Origin: Vitellaria paradoxa
Taxonomy: Eukaryota; Streptophyta; Magnoliopsida; Ericales; Sapotaceae
Assembly: GCA_019916065.1 (NCBI GenBank)
Contig: CM034241.1
Span: forward strand, 12,685,223 to 12,749,222
Direction: 5' to 3'
DNA length: 64,000 nucleotides
The position numbers and the translations under genes were made by a program. The notes below the pieces were generated by a model. That model did no database searches. It saw nothing but the letters and a program-made list of their open reading frames with translations, and was not told the origin of the DNA. How positions within the stretch are numbered: position 1 is the first letter of the stretch; every line of letters begins with the position of its first letter. Shown here one piece after another: positions 11,991-23,400 of this stretch.

Positions 11991-13080
11991 AGGATGCATA
12001 CTCGTTCAAAAACAATACCGCATGATTCTTTCATGCAAACATCATATTTAAACACAGCAAACATCACATTTAAACACAAAAATAATTCACATATCAAACG
12101 AATGACTGACAGTACCGTATGTGTGACAGTACCACATGTCTGCGGTACTCTTTTTTTTAGGATGCATGCTCGTTCAAAAACAGTACCGCATGACTCTATC
12201 ATGCAAACATCACATGTAAACACAAAAATAGTTCACTTATCAAACGAATGACCGACAGTACCGCATCTGTGACAGCACCACTTGTCTGCGGTACTGTTTT
12301 TTTTAGGATGCATGCTCGTTCAAAAACAGTACCGCATGACTCTATCATGTAAACATCACATGTAAACACAAAAATAGTTCACATATCAAACGAATGACCG
12401 ACAGTACCGCATGTGTGACAGTACCATATGTCTGCGATACTGTTTTTTTTAGGATGCATGCTCGTTCAAAAACAGTACCGCATGACTCTATCATGCAAAC
12501 ATCATATGTAAACACAAAAATAGTTCACTTATCAAACGAATGACCGACAGTACCGCATGTGTGACAGTACCACATGCCTGCGGTACTGTTTTTTTTTAGG
12601 ATGCATGCTCGTTCAAAAATAGTACCGCATGACTCTATCATGCAAACATCACATGTAAACACAAAAATAGTTCACTTATCAAACGAATGACCGACAGTAC
12701 CGCATGTGTGACAGTACCACATGCCTGCGGTACTGTTTTTTTTTAGGATGCATGCTCGTTCAAAAATAGTACCGCATGACTCTATCATGCAAACATCACA
12801 TGTAAACACAAAAATAGTTCACTTATCAAACGAATGACCGACAGTACCGCATGTGTGACAGTACCACATGTCTGCGATACTGTTTTTTTTAGGATGCATG
12901 CTTGTTCAAAAACAGTACCGCATGACTCTATTATGCAAACATTACATTTAAACACAAAAATAGTTCACTTATTAAACGAATGAGCGACAGTACCGCATGT
13001 GTGACAGTACCACATGTCTGCGGTACTGTTTTTTTTAGGATGCATGCTCGTTCAAAAATAGTACCGCATGACTATATCAT
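11991..13080 (+). repeat. 146-147-bp tandem satellite, about 7.5 units
   Basis: The landmark AGGATGCATGCTCG recurs at 11991 (variant), 12159, 12305, 12451, 12598, 12745, 12891 and 13037, giving periods of 168, 146, 146, 147, 147, 146 and 146. The first unit is longer because of a small internal duplication. Each unit contains the perfect 11-bp inverted repeat ACAGTACCGCA ... TGCGGTACTGT around a 20-base loop, plus a third copy of the GTACCGC motif. Unit-to-unit identity is high, so the array is recent or homogenised. Confidence 0.92.
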
Positions 13081-13099
13081 GCAAAGAATTGTGCTGTTT

Positions 13100-13310
13100 T
13101 AATGAGGTACTGTTTTATTATGCGGTACTGTTTTATTATGCGGTACTGTTTATTATGCGGTATTGTTTTATTATGTGGTACTGTTTTTTATGCAATACTG
13201 TTTTATTATGTAGTACTGTTTTTTATGCGATACTGTTTTTATGCGATAATGTTTTATTATGTGGTACTGTTTTTTATGCGATATTGTTTTATTATGTGGT
13301 ACTGTTTTCC
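13100..13310 (+). repeat. 18-20-bp minisatellite sharing the satellite core
   Basis: About ten to eleven units of TATGCGGTACTGTTTTAT-like text, with deletions of one to a few bases between units. The core GCGGTACTGTTTT also ends each stem of the adjacent 146-bp repeat, so the minisatellite probably grew out of the last satellite unit. Long ORFs here are only a consequence of the repeat. Confidence 0.9.
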
Positions 13311-13465
13311 AAAATAGTTTTGATTTTGTTTCCAAAAATCAGTTTTGCTTGTTTTGTAAAGAAGATGGAAAATCGTGAAATTAGGTTTTTCTCAAATAGT
13401 TTTGATTTTGTTTCCAAAAATCAGTTTTACTTGCTTTATAAAGAAGATGGAAAGTCACGGAAGTT
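13309..13465 (+). repeat. ~80-bp tandem duplication
   Basis: Two copies of a segment running from AATAGTTTTGATTTTGTTTC to AAAGAAGATGGAAA, at about 13312 and 13396. Confidence 0.85.
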
Positions 13466-13731
13466 ATGAGTAAAGTGTGCACTATTTTCGGATAAAATTG
13501 ACAGTTTTGAAATGTGGTGAAAAACGCGTGATGTCTTTTTTTGTCTTTTTGTTGCAAGTGTGACTTATTCACAAGTAAGTTTTTTTGGTATGACTTAAAT
13601 CATTATAAGTACATAAATAGTGACCGGCTTCCAAAAATCCCATTATATTTTTAGACCTTCTGATACGAATAATTAGTGCAGTCAAAACCACGGGCTTATT
13701 TCTCTTGACGGATCCATTATGCCAGCAAATC

Positions 13732-13831
13732 NNNNNNNNNNNNNNNNNNNNNNNNNNNNNNNNNNNNNNNNNNNNNNNNNNNNNNNNNNNNNNNNNNNNN
13801 NNNNNNNNNNNNNNNNNNNNNNNNNNNNNNN
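13732..13831. other. assembly gap, exactly 100 N
   Basis: A run of 100 N, the usual placeholder for a gap of unknown size. Continuity across it cannot be assumed. Confidence 0.98.
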
Positions 13832-14284
13832 TTTGGTGTTGCTTTAAAGGAGGCGTGCATTAGACTTAATTTTGGCTTGTGAACTTAATTTTCGGAATTT
13901 TAAAATTAAAATTATAAATGAAGTCCATTTTAAACTTTTCATATTTCATCTCCTCCTACAATTAATAATTTTTTAGGGTGTAGGAAGCGTAAAGAAGAGT
14001 ATGTTTAGTAATTTTAATTTTAAAATTATATTTTTTCATGTATAAAAATTTTATTTCTTGAATTATATGTTGATTTTACTTCTAAAATAGTTCTAGATTT
14101 TTACCTTTTTTTTTCCGGTTAAGTAGCTCTAGATTTCTATTGGAGGAAATTTGTGCATCATTTTTAAATTTTCTTTTTTAATATTTTTTATCGACAATAA
14201 TTTATTTTATTTTTTTAATATTTAATAACTCTAAATGCAGTGAGAATAAAGATGTCATTCAATTAATTTCTTTTTGATCTGTAC
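13832..14284. other. AT-rich, no gene recognised
   Basis: No ORF or repeat signature stands out on either strand. Confidence 0.3.
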
Positions 14285-14440
14285 CACTACCAGAAATCAA
14301 GCTTTTAGACCCCAAAAACATAACGGACACCAAAGTCCAAGGCGGTCGCTAATTGCAAACTAGCAATCACCAATCTTGGACACTCTCCTTTCCTGTTGGT
14401 TGTTCCCGTGTTGTAATTCTTCTCCCTCGACCTCCTTCAT
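14285..14440 (+). mobile_element. CACTA (En/Spm) transposon terminus
   Basis: Begins CACTACCAGAAATCAAGC, the conserved plant CACTA end, and continues with the subterminal motif GGCGGTCGCTAA. The other end was not found, and the hAT-like insertion starts at 14449, so extent and target duplication are unknown. Confidence 0.5.
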
Positions 14441-14448
14441 CTCTAGGG

Positions 14449-15495
14449 CATAGTTTTAAAAATCGGACTGAATTGGCCGGTTCAATCGGTTGAATGGTTG
14501 ACCGGTCCAAAAAACGGTCAGATTAATTGCCTAAACCCGTTTGAACTTTGAACCGGTGAAAAATCAGTAACTCGGCAGTTAAACCATTGAACCGTTGAAC
14601 TGGTGTTCATTTTGCCGGTTCAACCGGCCTTTTTTTTTATTTTCTTGAATGGTAATGGAACTGGTAAAATCACTAGCGATGAGAACGACTTGCAAATTCT
14701 AGAAGCAGCTCAAGACCTCCAGAGAGTGCATATATATATATATATATATTCTTATAGATTATTATATTCGAAAGGGAAAGTTTTCGTAGACTCGATTTAT
14801 CTCTGTGTGTTTGGCAGTAAATTTTACTGTGTGAAAGAGAAGATGTAGGCTTACCAGTGGAAGAGCTTCTACGAGGATGAAGATCGTCCGGAGAAGCCTC
14901 GGTGCTACGGCGTCACCGAGATGAGGGGACCTCACTACACTCTACTCGGCCAAAACCTCTTTCAGGTCTCTCTCATGTCCTCTCTCTCTTTATATATATG
15001 TATATGTATATATATTATATAATATCAAATTTCTTCATTTAGTCGAATTCGAATTTTTGTGGCTTTTAATTACGTACAGAGTTGTTGAATTTATCTTGTG
15101 TTTTGGGGATCAGGGAAGGGTCTAATTTTTGGTGTTAGCTGTGTTTAATCGAAATCATTTTTACGGGTTTGATTTTGATTTATTTTCAAATGCTTTTATT
15201 TTTGCTTAATTTTACTTATATAATATATTAGTTTTAAGTAATTTTATTTTAGGACATCTTTTATTAATAAAACAAAACAAAATAAAAGAATATGTGAAAA
15301 AATATAAATTTTTAAAATTATTATATAATTTTAATATATTTTATATTTTATTTATATATTTAAATAAATTTATGACGTCACGGTTCAACTCCGGTTCAAT
15401 TCCGGTTGAATTCCGGTTGAACCGACGGTTGAACTACTAACTCGTGATCAGGTCACTTTTCCAGTTCGATGAACGATTCGATTTTTAAAACATTA
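14449..15495 (+). mobile_element. hAT-like non-autonomous element with captured gene exon
   Basis: The ends are inverted: left CATAGTTTTAAAAATCGG, right (reversed) TAATGTTTTAAAAATCG, each followed by clusters of CCGGTTCAA-type motifs (14470-14630 and 15380-15450). The flanks are an 8-bp near-duplication, CTCTAGGG (14441-14448) and CTCTACGG (15496-15503), the size used by hAT elements. No transposase is inside. The interior holds a 5' leader, one exon and part of an intron of what looks like a cellular gene (14843-14965). Confidence 0.6.
14843..14965 (+). pseudogene. HSA32: HSA32-like exon 1 fragment
   Basis: A 41-codon exon ends at a donor (TTTCAG|GTCTCTCTC). After the ATG the second codon is the stop TAG; the frame then reads AYQWKSFYEDEDRPEKPR and CYGVTEMRGPHYTLLGQNLF. 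As I recall the family, this matches the N-terminus of plant HEAT-STRESS-ASSOCIATED 32 (phosphosulfolactate-synthase-related), a protein needed for maintenance of acquired thermotolerance. Only exon 1, about 180 bases of possible 5' leader with a TA microsatellite, and part of intron 1 are present. The following sequence is the inverted end of the host hAT-like element, so the exon cannot yield HSA32. Apart from codon 2 it shows no stop or shift, so the capture is fairly recent. Confidence 0.65.
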
Positions 15496-15498
15496 CTC

Positions 15499-18490
15499 TA
15501 CGGATGTAAAAAGGTTGGGTCAGGCCTGACTGCCCCTTAAGCGGGGGTCGACCTGACCTGAGATTGACTCACCCCTATTGCCCTAGTGACTCTTCAGGTC
15601 AAGTCAGCTCAGGTTAGGGTTACTAATCCTTGCCCCTAATTTGTCCCAGTTGACTCAGTCTATTTTTAATATCTTTTATAAAGTAAATAACATATAAAAT
15701 AAAACTCAAACAAACAAATTAAAATAATTATTGACAAAAAAGAAAATTTATTAAACAATAAACAGTTACATAATTAACATTAAATTCAAATTACAAATGT
15801 AGAATTGTAAAAAAAAAAAAAATGCTAGAGTAATAAATAGATGCATCACTCCAGGTCTTATACATGCCAATTAGACTGGCACCTATAAGATTGACTATCA
15901 TTTGTAAATATTGCTCTATCTATACATCATTATCATTCATCACTAGATTCACTAGTATGTTCTTCTCTTTTACCATATATATTATATCAAATTCAAGGGC
16001 AAATTGCTCTTTTTCGTCATCTTTTTGTATCTTTTTCGATAAGATACTAATTTTGTAAACACATTAAGACCTCTACTGTTTAAGGCGCCAGTTGACTCCT
16101 AAATTGACTAATAACACACTCATTTGTACTAAATGCTTGCTTGGATGATACCGTAGAAACTAAAAATACAAGAATATCATGGGCTAAAACTAAATGGACT
16201 GAAAATTTAGATTTTTATCCCTTCCACCAGTCTAAAAGATTGAAGTCGTCTTCATGTTCTATCGGAAGTATACCCAGATAACGTTGCCGGTCGGATAAAG
16301 ATGAGCTACCATTTATTGATGAATCTATCCAATCGAGATTTCATTCTTCTCCAAAGGGAGGTATTGCCAAAGTCATGGTGAGAGGATATTATTGTGGCGG
16401 TGGTTGTTTGGGCAGTTGTACGATTAGTATCACACTGACCTAACAACTTCCATTAGCTTTTTAATATTATTTAATTATTCTTGGACATTTTCAGGGCCAT
16501 ATATCATCTCTAATAATTGAAAACAATGATCTTCGTTATATCTAAGGTCTAAAATAGTGGTAAAACCAAAATATATGGGAAATGGATTAAAATATTTATT
16601 AAAATTTTGCATCATTATAACAACCATATCAGTGTAATATTCTTAGACAATGTATTTTTGAAAATTTCATCAATTACCACCAGTTGATAACCAACAGTAG
16701 AAGAGATAGGATAATAAATCTCACAAATATTTTAGAAGCAATGTCAAAAACATGTAACAAATTTTTATAAAAAATTACATTTACCCAATCAATGGGCTCA
16801 ATAATTTGTAGACCAATAGCTTGATTATTTAAAATAAATAAATCAATTACTTTTTGATATTTAATAGTAACTTTTAGCATAACATAGGTCGAATTCCATC
16901 TTATATTAATTTCCATAGGTAATTTCCTAGGTTTTAAACCAATTTGAGTACATATACTGGCAAATAAATGAATTCCTTTCGGAGAACTCATAATACAAAT
17001 TACAGCTTGTTTTATTTTAACAATAGAGGATTCATAAATATCTAATCCATCTTTTACAATTAAATTTAAGTACATGGATATAGGCAAAGCATTAGATAAG
17101 TAATTAAAACAAACATCATTATATGAAGTATTACTAAAGTAATAGAAAATATTTTTCCAAATAATCTTTATGATGGAAGTTCATTAAACATAAGCTCCCC
17201 AACACTCAATCCACTGTAGGGTTGTTCAACTAATTTAAATGAAATAAAGCATTTATTTAATTTCTAATTTTTGTCAATGTAATTTATGCAAATATATTCA
17301 ATACCTTCGCAAGACTTCCATATATTGGAAGTCAAACAAACGTTTCCTTCAAAATTTTCAAAATAAGTTTTTAATTGATCTTTTTTGTTTCAAAATCTCA
17401 GAAACATGATTTTTTTAAGTATTTCTTGAAAAATCGCGATATTTTGGTGTAAAATTATCGCGAAGAACTTCTTCAAATTTTTGATTTTTACTTATTGTGA
17501 AAGGTTGTTCATCTTTAACAATAAATCTAACTAAATTATTTTGTGTTTATGTGGGGTCATAAGAAAAAAAATATTTAAATTACCCCCATCATTACCTAAT
17601 TGAATTTGGGTAGCATGTGAAAAAAAATGATCAATTATAGAATTGATGCAAGGATTATGTCAGTACCTTCTATTTAAATGTCTTTTTAGGTGATTAGTTC
17701 CAAAAGTAGTCCTACCATCTAATAAATCCCCACAAATGTTACATTTGGCCTTACGCATTCCATCGTCGCGTGTGATTCTAATAAAAAAATCCCACACTTT
17801 GGAATAGGCACATTGTTGGCCATGCTGCAATAATGATGCACAACATCACCATTTGTACTAGTAGATGATGGTGTTGGTGTTGCAAATTGCTCTTAAGGGG
17901 GAGAAGATATTGAGTCTGCACCTTCCAAAAAAAAAAATTGGAGTCTCTAGGATCCATTTGTAAAAAATAATTTCATGGAAAAAATTAAGTATGCAAATTA
18001 AAAAAAATTGTATGTATGCAAATTTAAAAAAATAAAGTATTAACTTGGAATAATTTGAAACTTTAAACTACTCAATCTTTCAATCTTGACTTCAAATTTA
18101 ACAGAATTGTATACAATTGAGCACAATTTAAGAACACACTTGAGATTTGCTATCTTGATAGTATAGAAATTTGAGAGAGGAGAGAATTGGAGTTTTTATG
18201 ATTTTTGAATGAATATGTGTGGTGGTATTTATAATGAAAGCTTAGGGGAGTTTGTAATTTTTTAGGGGTTTTTTGTAATTAATTTAAATTTTTTGACCAT
18301 TGGAAGTGCAAACGACTAGCCCAACAGATGGAAAAAAAAAAAAAGGCTAGTTGGGGCAACTATCAAAAGAAAAAGGGAAAAATTTTAAATCATCCCCCTC
18401 CCCCCCCCCAAAGGTCACAAAACCACATAGGGAAAAGGAATGGGGTGTGTGGGTTGGCGAGGCTAGCGGGCAGCAGTCCTTGAGTTGGGT
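15499..18490 (-). mobile_element. hAT transposon, autonomous type, decayed
   Basis: The left end is TACGGATGTAAAAAGG, a variant of the TAGGGATGTAAA end also seen at 51077. It is followed by a GC-rich subterminal part with CAGGCCTGA and GACCTGACCTGAG motifs. The right subterminal part (18420-18480) is rich in GGGTTGGCGAGG-type sequence. The dead transposase gene lies between. The exact right end was not found and may have been lost where the sequence joins the LTR relic at about 18500. Confidence 0.6.
16030..17812 (-). pseudogene. hAT transposase (BED / RNase H-like / hATC), broken
   Basis: Three diagnostic parts occur in order on the minus strand. First is a BED zinc finger near 17640-17810 (VWDFFIRI, then CNICGDLL and TNHLKRHLN, giving C2H2). 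Second is a central ORF, 16674-17087, with DGLDIYESSIVKIKQAV and the conserved IRWNSTYVML of RICESLEEPER-type transposases. Third is the C-terminal dimerisation domain near 16030-16190 (ILVFLVSTVSSKQAFSTNE, then VISQFRSQLAP). The parts are separated by stops and frameshifts, including one right after the finger and one after SQLAP. An intact protein would be about 650-700 residues; nothing functional remains. Confidence 0.85.
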
Positions 18491-18506
18491 CTCGGGGAAT
18501 AAAAAA

Positions 18507-18564
18507 TAGAGAAATAATAATAACATATTAGAGAAATAATAATAACATATTAGAGAAATAATAA
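18507..18564 (+). repeat. 22-bp tandem repeat at retrotransposon insertion point
   Basis: TAGAGAAATAATAATAACAT-type unit, 2.6 copies, ending at the copia LTR. The single-copy version is visible in the related LTR at about 28093-28110. Confidence 0.85.
18560..18564. repeat. target site duplication AATAA of SIRE copia element
   Basis: AATAA here and at 26280-26284, immediately outside the two LTRs. Confidence 0.85.
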
Positions 18565-20151
18565 TGTTGTCCCAAATAGCAACACTAGAGGGGGTGAATA
18601 GGGTTGCTTAAAAATTTTACAAATAAAAATTTCAACCCTAAAACAAATATGTCAAGATGAATATGAAATGCACCAAAAAAAATTATTCAATATTTGTGAA
18701 TGAAGAGTGAGTGCTAGTGTTTGCAATAAATATAAAGAGAAGGGAAGAGAAGCAAACACAATCGATTTATAGTGGTTCGGCTTCAATGTTGCCTACGTCC
18801 ACTCCCCCAAGGCCTTCCTTGAGATTTCTCCACTATTCTTTGAAGAGCTTATTACACACTAGCTTCCCAAGGTGCTAGAAACCTTTTCCAAGTGATTTTA
18901 TCCCCAAATCACTCACACAAGTCTCTCTCAAAGAAAGTCTCTTGTTTTGGTCCTAACACTTGAACCAAAACCAACAAGAGCTCACCCAACTCTCACAAAT
19001 TAAAAGGGCTTTAAATTTCCCTTTCTTACAACAACAATGATGAGTTTAAAACTCAACCAAATCAAAAAGAAACTCTCACAAGTTGAATATGAAAGATGAA
19101 GCACAAATGTGAGAAGAAATCACTCTATGTTTGCAAAGTTATGGAATTTCTTGTATCTCTTTGTAAGCACTTCTTTCTTGCCTTGTTCCTCTACTTGAAT
19201 CTGAGTTTGAGGCTCTATTTATAGATGAAAATCTGCAAATGGCCGTTACTAAGTGAAAAGACACTTTTGCCCTTGAAAGAAATTGAATTTCCTTGCTTCC
19301 AATGCTGTCTTTCAGATTCAGATTTTCTGAGATATATTTGTGACCATTTTTCACCCTCAGAACGTTCAAATCTGACATTGCCTCAGAGTAAAGACTTTGT
19401 AGATATATAAGTCAGCCATCACATGTCAAATTTTGAGCTTCATCCAACGGTTAGATAGTCAGATATGGCTTCTGAACCGAGACCAGCTTCTGATAGCTTT
19501 TTCTGACATTCTGAATCTGTGTTTCCCGTTTAAGCTTCCGTTTCACTAAGATAATTTTAGAATTAGAAGAAACTTAAACTACAAAAGTTGTAGCTTTTTG
19601 AGTCTTCTTTTCACACACCAAAAATCAGAAATTTTAAAGCTGTATAGTATGAGTTATGTCTCAAAATCTAAGACTAGCTCCAGAATCCAGAATTAAAAAC
19701 CTTTCTATAATGCCTAATGTTCCAACTCATGTTTTGATACCTTAACGTCAGATTCACAAAAATCTCCCTTCGGTAAAGTTGTAGATATGGACGTCTAGTT
19801 TACGGTATTAAAATTTCATGAAAATTAAACCGTTGGATCTTAAGATATCATCTATATACTAACACGTGTCTGATTTCTCTGTTTATCCGAGTTAACCTCT
19901 AGTTCAAATATTCATCTTACTTTGATTTCTATTACTCCAAACTTTGAAATTCCTTTATTCCTTCATCCAAATTATGTGAAAATATCTAAAAAATAATATC
20001 AATCTCTTCCAACTCTATTATCTTGAATCTATCAAATGAATTGTAACATTTCTTACAACGTCTATTTAAAAATTTATTGTGAAAATTTAATTCAATGTTT
20101 GTTATCATCAAAATCATTTATAAAACTAACTTTATAAACCTTGGGCCAACA
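18565..20151 (-). repeat. 3' LTR of SIRE copia element
   Basis: 1587 bp, TGTTGTCCC... to ...GGGCCAACA on the plus strand. Nearly identical to 24692-26279. Confidence 0.93.
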
Positions 20152-20166
20152 ATCTCCCCCTTTTTG
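20152..20166 (-). other. polypurine tract
   Basis: On the minus strand AAAAAGGGGGAGATT abuts the 3' LTR. Two further CTCCCCCT copies (near 20272 and 20338 on the plus strand) give a repeated polypurine region in the 300 bases between pol and the LTR. Confidence 0.75.
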
Positions 20167-20455
20167 ATGATGACAAACAATTGATGATTTAAGATAAAAT
20201 TTTCAAAAGACATAAATCATGAAAAGATTTTCTATTCATAGAAGTTCAATCAATCATCAATATCTTATCTTTCTCCCCCTTTGACATCATCAAAAATAAT
20301 GTTAGGAGAGAAAAAATTGTTAAAATTAGTTCTAATTCTCCCCCTAAATATATGCATCAATGTTAATGTAAAAATGATATCATTAGAATATATTTAGCTC
20401 CTCTTAAATATATGATAGTAAAATAAGCATTAATGAGCGAATAAGGAAATCAATA

Positions 20456-23400
20456 TCATATTGGATTAGACATACCAAGTTCTCTACGAATATAACAAAA
20501 TCTATCCTCATTCAATGGCTTAGTAAAAATATCGGCTAGTTGATTTTCTATTCTAATAAATTCAAGAATAATATCACATTTTTGAACATGATCTCTAAGA
20601 AAATGGTGTCTAATTTCAATGTGTTTGGTTCTAGAATGTTGAATGGGATTCTTTGATAAATTAATAGCACTAGTATTATCACAATTAATTGGATATGATC
20701 AAAGTAGAGTCCAAAATCTTCTAACTGTTGTTTCATCCATAAAATTTGTGCACAATAACTTCCAGCTGCGATATACTCGGTTTTCGCAGTAGACAATGCT
20801 ACGGAATTTTGCTTCTTGCTAAACCATGATATAAGTGAATGACCTAGAAATTGACAAGTTCCACTAGTACTTTTTCTATCAACCTTGCATCCCGCAAAGT
20901 CCGCATCGGAGTAACCAATAAGGTCAAAAGCAATATCCCTAGGATAAAATAATCCTAAATTAGGTGTTCCTAATAAATATCTAAGAATACGTTTAACGGC
21001 AATAACATGAGATTCCTTAGGGCATGATTGAAATCTAGCGCACATGCATACACTAAACATAATATCGGGTCTACTTGCCGTTAAGTATAAGAGTGAGCCA
21101 ATCATTCCTCTATAAAGTTTTTCATCAACTTTCTTACCATTTTCATCCTTGTCAAGTTTGGTTGAAGGACTCATAGGAGTCCCAATAGGCTTTGCATTTT
21201 TCATTCCAAACCTCTTGAGTAGATCTTTTGTGTACTTGGCTTGGTTTATGAAGATGCCTTCCTTAGTTTGCTTAATTTGAAGTCCAAGAAAATAATTTAG
21301 CTCTCCCATCATACTCATTTCAAATTCACCTTGCATGCTCCTAGCAAATTCTTGACAAAGAGAGTCATTAGTAGCACCAAATATAATATCATCCACATAT
21401 ATTTGAATAATAAGCATATCATGATTTTTGGTTTTAATAAAAAAAGTAGTGTCAATTTGTCCTCTAGTAAAACCATTTTCAATCAAAAATTTACTTAATC
21501 TTTCATACCAAGATCTTGGAGCTTGTTTTAAACCATATAAAGCCTTTTTTAATTTATAAACATGATTTGGGAATTCATAATTTTCAAAACCAGGAGGTTG
21601 TTCAACATAAACTTCTTCCGAAATGTATCCATTTAAAAAAGCACTTTTAACATCCATTTGATAAAGTTTGAAATTTCTAAAACATGCAATTGCAAGTAAC
21701 ATTCTAATTGCTTCTAATCTAGCTACCGGAGCAAAAGTTTCATCAAAATCAATTCCTTCTTCTTGATTAAAACCTTGGGCAACCAATCGAGCTTTATTTC
21801 TAATAACTATCCCGGATTCATCCATTTTATTTCTAAAAATTTATTTTGTTCCAATCACGGGATGATCATTAGGTCTTGGGACTAAATCCCAAACTTGATT
21901 TCTTTTAAATTGATTAAGCTCTTCTTGCATAGCTAAAATCCAACTTTCATCATTCTTGGCTTCTTGAAAACATTTAGGCTCAATTTGAGAAAGAAAAGCT
22001 AGATTATTACAAATATTTCTAAGAGATGAACGAGTAGTTATACCTTTGGATGGATCACCAATGATTAAATCCTTAGGGTGATTGTGAGTGTATCTCCATT
22101 CTTTTGGTAAGTCTTCTTTATTGTTCTTGAACTCATCAAGCTTTGGAGCATTTTCAATGACTAATGGTTCTTCTTTATCTTCATTCGTTGACTTTACTTC
22201 TCGCTCTTGGATAGTGATGCTTTTCATTCTTTGTTCTAATCTTATTTCATCATCATTTTCAATATTCTTGGAAGAAAATGTGTTAGATTCATCAAATGCA
22301 ATATGAATAGATTCTTCTACAACTAAAGTTCTTTTATTATATACTCTATAAGCTTTACTAGAAGTAGAATATCCAAGAAATATTGCTTCATCCGATTTAG
22401 CATCAAATTTTCCCAAATTGTCTTTATTATTTTTTAAAACAAAACATTTACAACCAAATGCATGAAAATAGCTAATATTAGGCTTTCTTCCATTCCATAG
22501 CTCATATGGAGTTTTCTTTATAATGGGTCTAATCATTACTCGGTTTATAATATGGCAAGCGGTGTTAACCGCCTCGGCCCAAAAGTACTTTGGTAGATTA
22601 TTTTCACAAAGCATAGTTCTAGCTATTTCTACAAGAGTCCTATTCTTCCTCTCAACTACACCATTTTGTTGAGAAGTTCTAGGAGCCGAGAAATTATGAT
22701 CTATTCCATGTTCATCACAATATTTTTCAAAAGAAGAATTTTCAAGTTCTCTACCATGGTCACTTCTAATTGAAGAAATAAGAAATCCCTTTTTATTTTG
22801 AAGTTTCCGACAAAGTTTTGTAAAAGCATAGAAAGCTTCATCCTTGTGAGCTAAGAATGCCGCCCATATAAATCTAGAGTAATCATCAACAACCACAAGT
22901 GCATATGATTTTCCACCAGGACTTAAAGTCCTAGTAGGGCCAAATAGATCCATGTGTAGTAGTTGTAATGGCCTAGAAGTTGAAACTATATTTTTAGATT
23001 TGAAAGATGTTTTAACTTGTTTTCCAAATTGACATGCATCACATAATTTGTCTTTTTCAAATTTAATATTAGGTAAACCAACAACTAAGTCATTTTTGGA
23101 AAGTTTTGAAATTAAATCCATGCTAGCATGTCCAAGTCTTCTATGCCATAACCAACTATTATCACTCATTACTGAAAAACATTTGACATCATTTAAGGAT
23201 AAATCATTTAGATGAACAACATAAACATTTTCATGTCTATGCCCTACAAATAATGTCTTATGGTCATTAATGTTCTCTATGATGCAATGGGAATGATCAA
23301 ATATAACACGATTATCTTTATCACATAATTAACTAATACTAAGCAACTTATGTTTTAAACCTTCAACTAATAATACATTTTCAATAGTAGGGAATGGAGG

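Larger units (their letters stand above)
11587..13610. mobile_element. inverted-repeat-bounded element carrying a satellite array
   Basis: The left end contains AGTCATACCCAAAAAAAAGT and, some 15 bases on, AAGTCACATT. The right end, reversed, contains AGTCATACCAAAAAAACTTA and then AAGTCACACTT with similar spacing. The similarity is about 38 bases strong and continues weakly outward to about 80 bases. The ~2-kb interior has no transposase; more than half of it is tandem repeats. Long degenerate terminal repeats with a noncoding payload fit a non-autonomous MULE-like element, but I could not define a clear 9-bp target duplication. Confidence 0.45.

Noticed and set aside
11960..12251. ORFs on both strands within the satellite
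   Set aside because: By-products of the repeat, which happens to lack stops in two frames.
11991..13080. Regular repeats that might suggest a CRISPR array
   Set aside because: The unit is a continuous 146-bp tandem repeat without unique spacers, in plant DNA with introns and retrotransposons.
13068..13469. 133-codon and 71-codon ORFs rich in Tyr, Cys and Phe
   Set aside because: They only translate the 18-20-bp minisatellite and following duplication; no start context or family.
20548..20690. RNase H tail ending in FKNVILFLNLLE
   Set aside because: It is the wrong frame after a one-base shift; the adjacent frame gives the conserved family ending through QLADIFTKPL.
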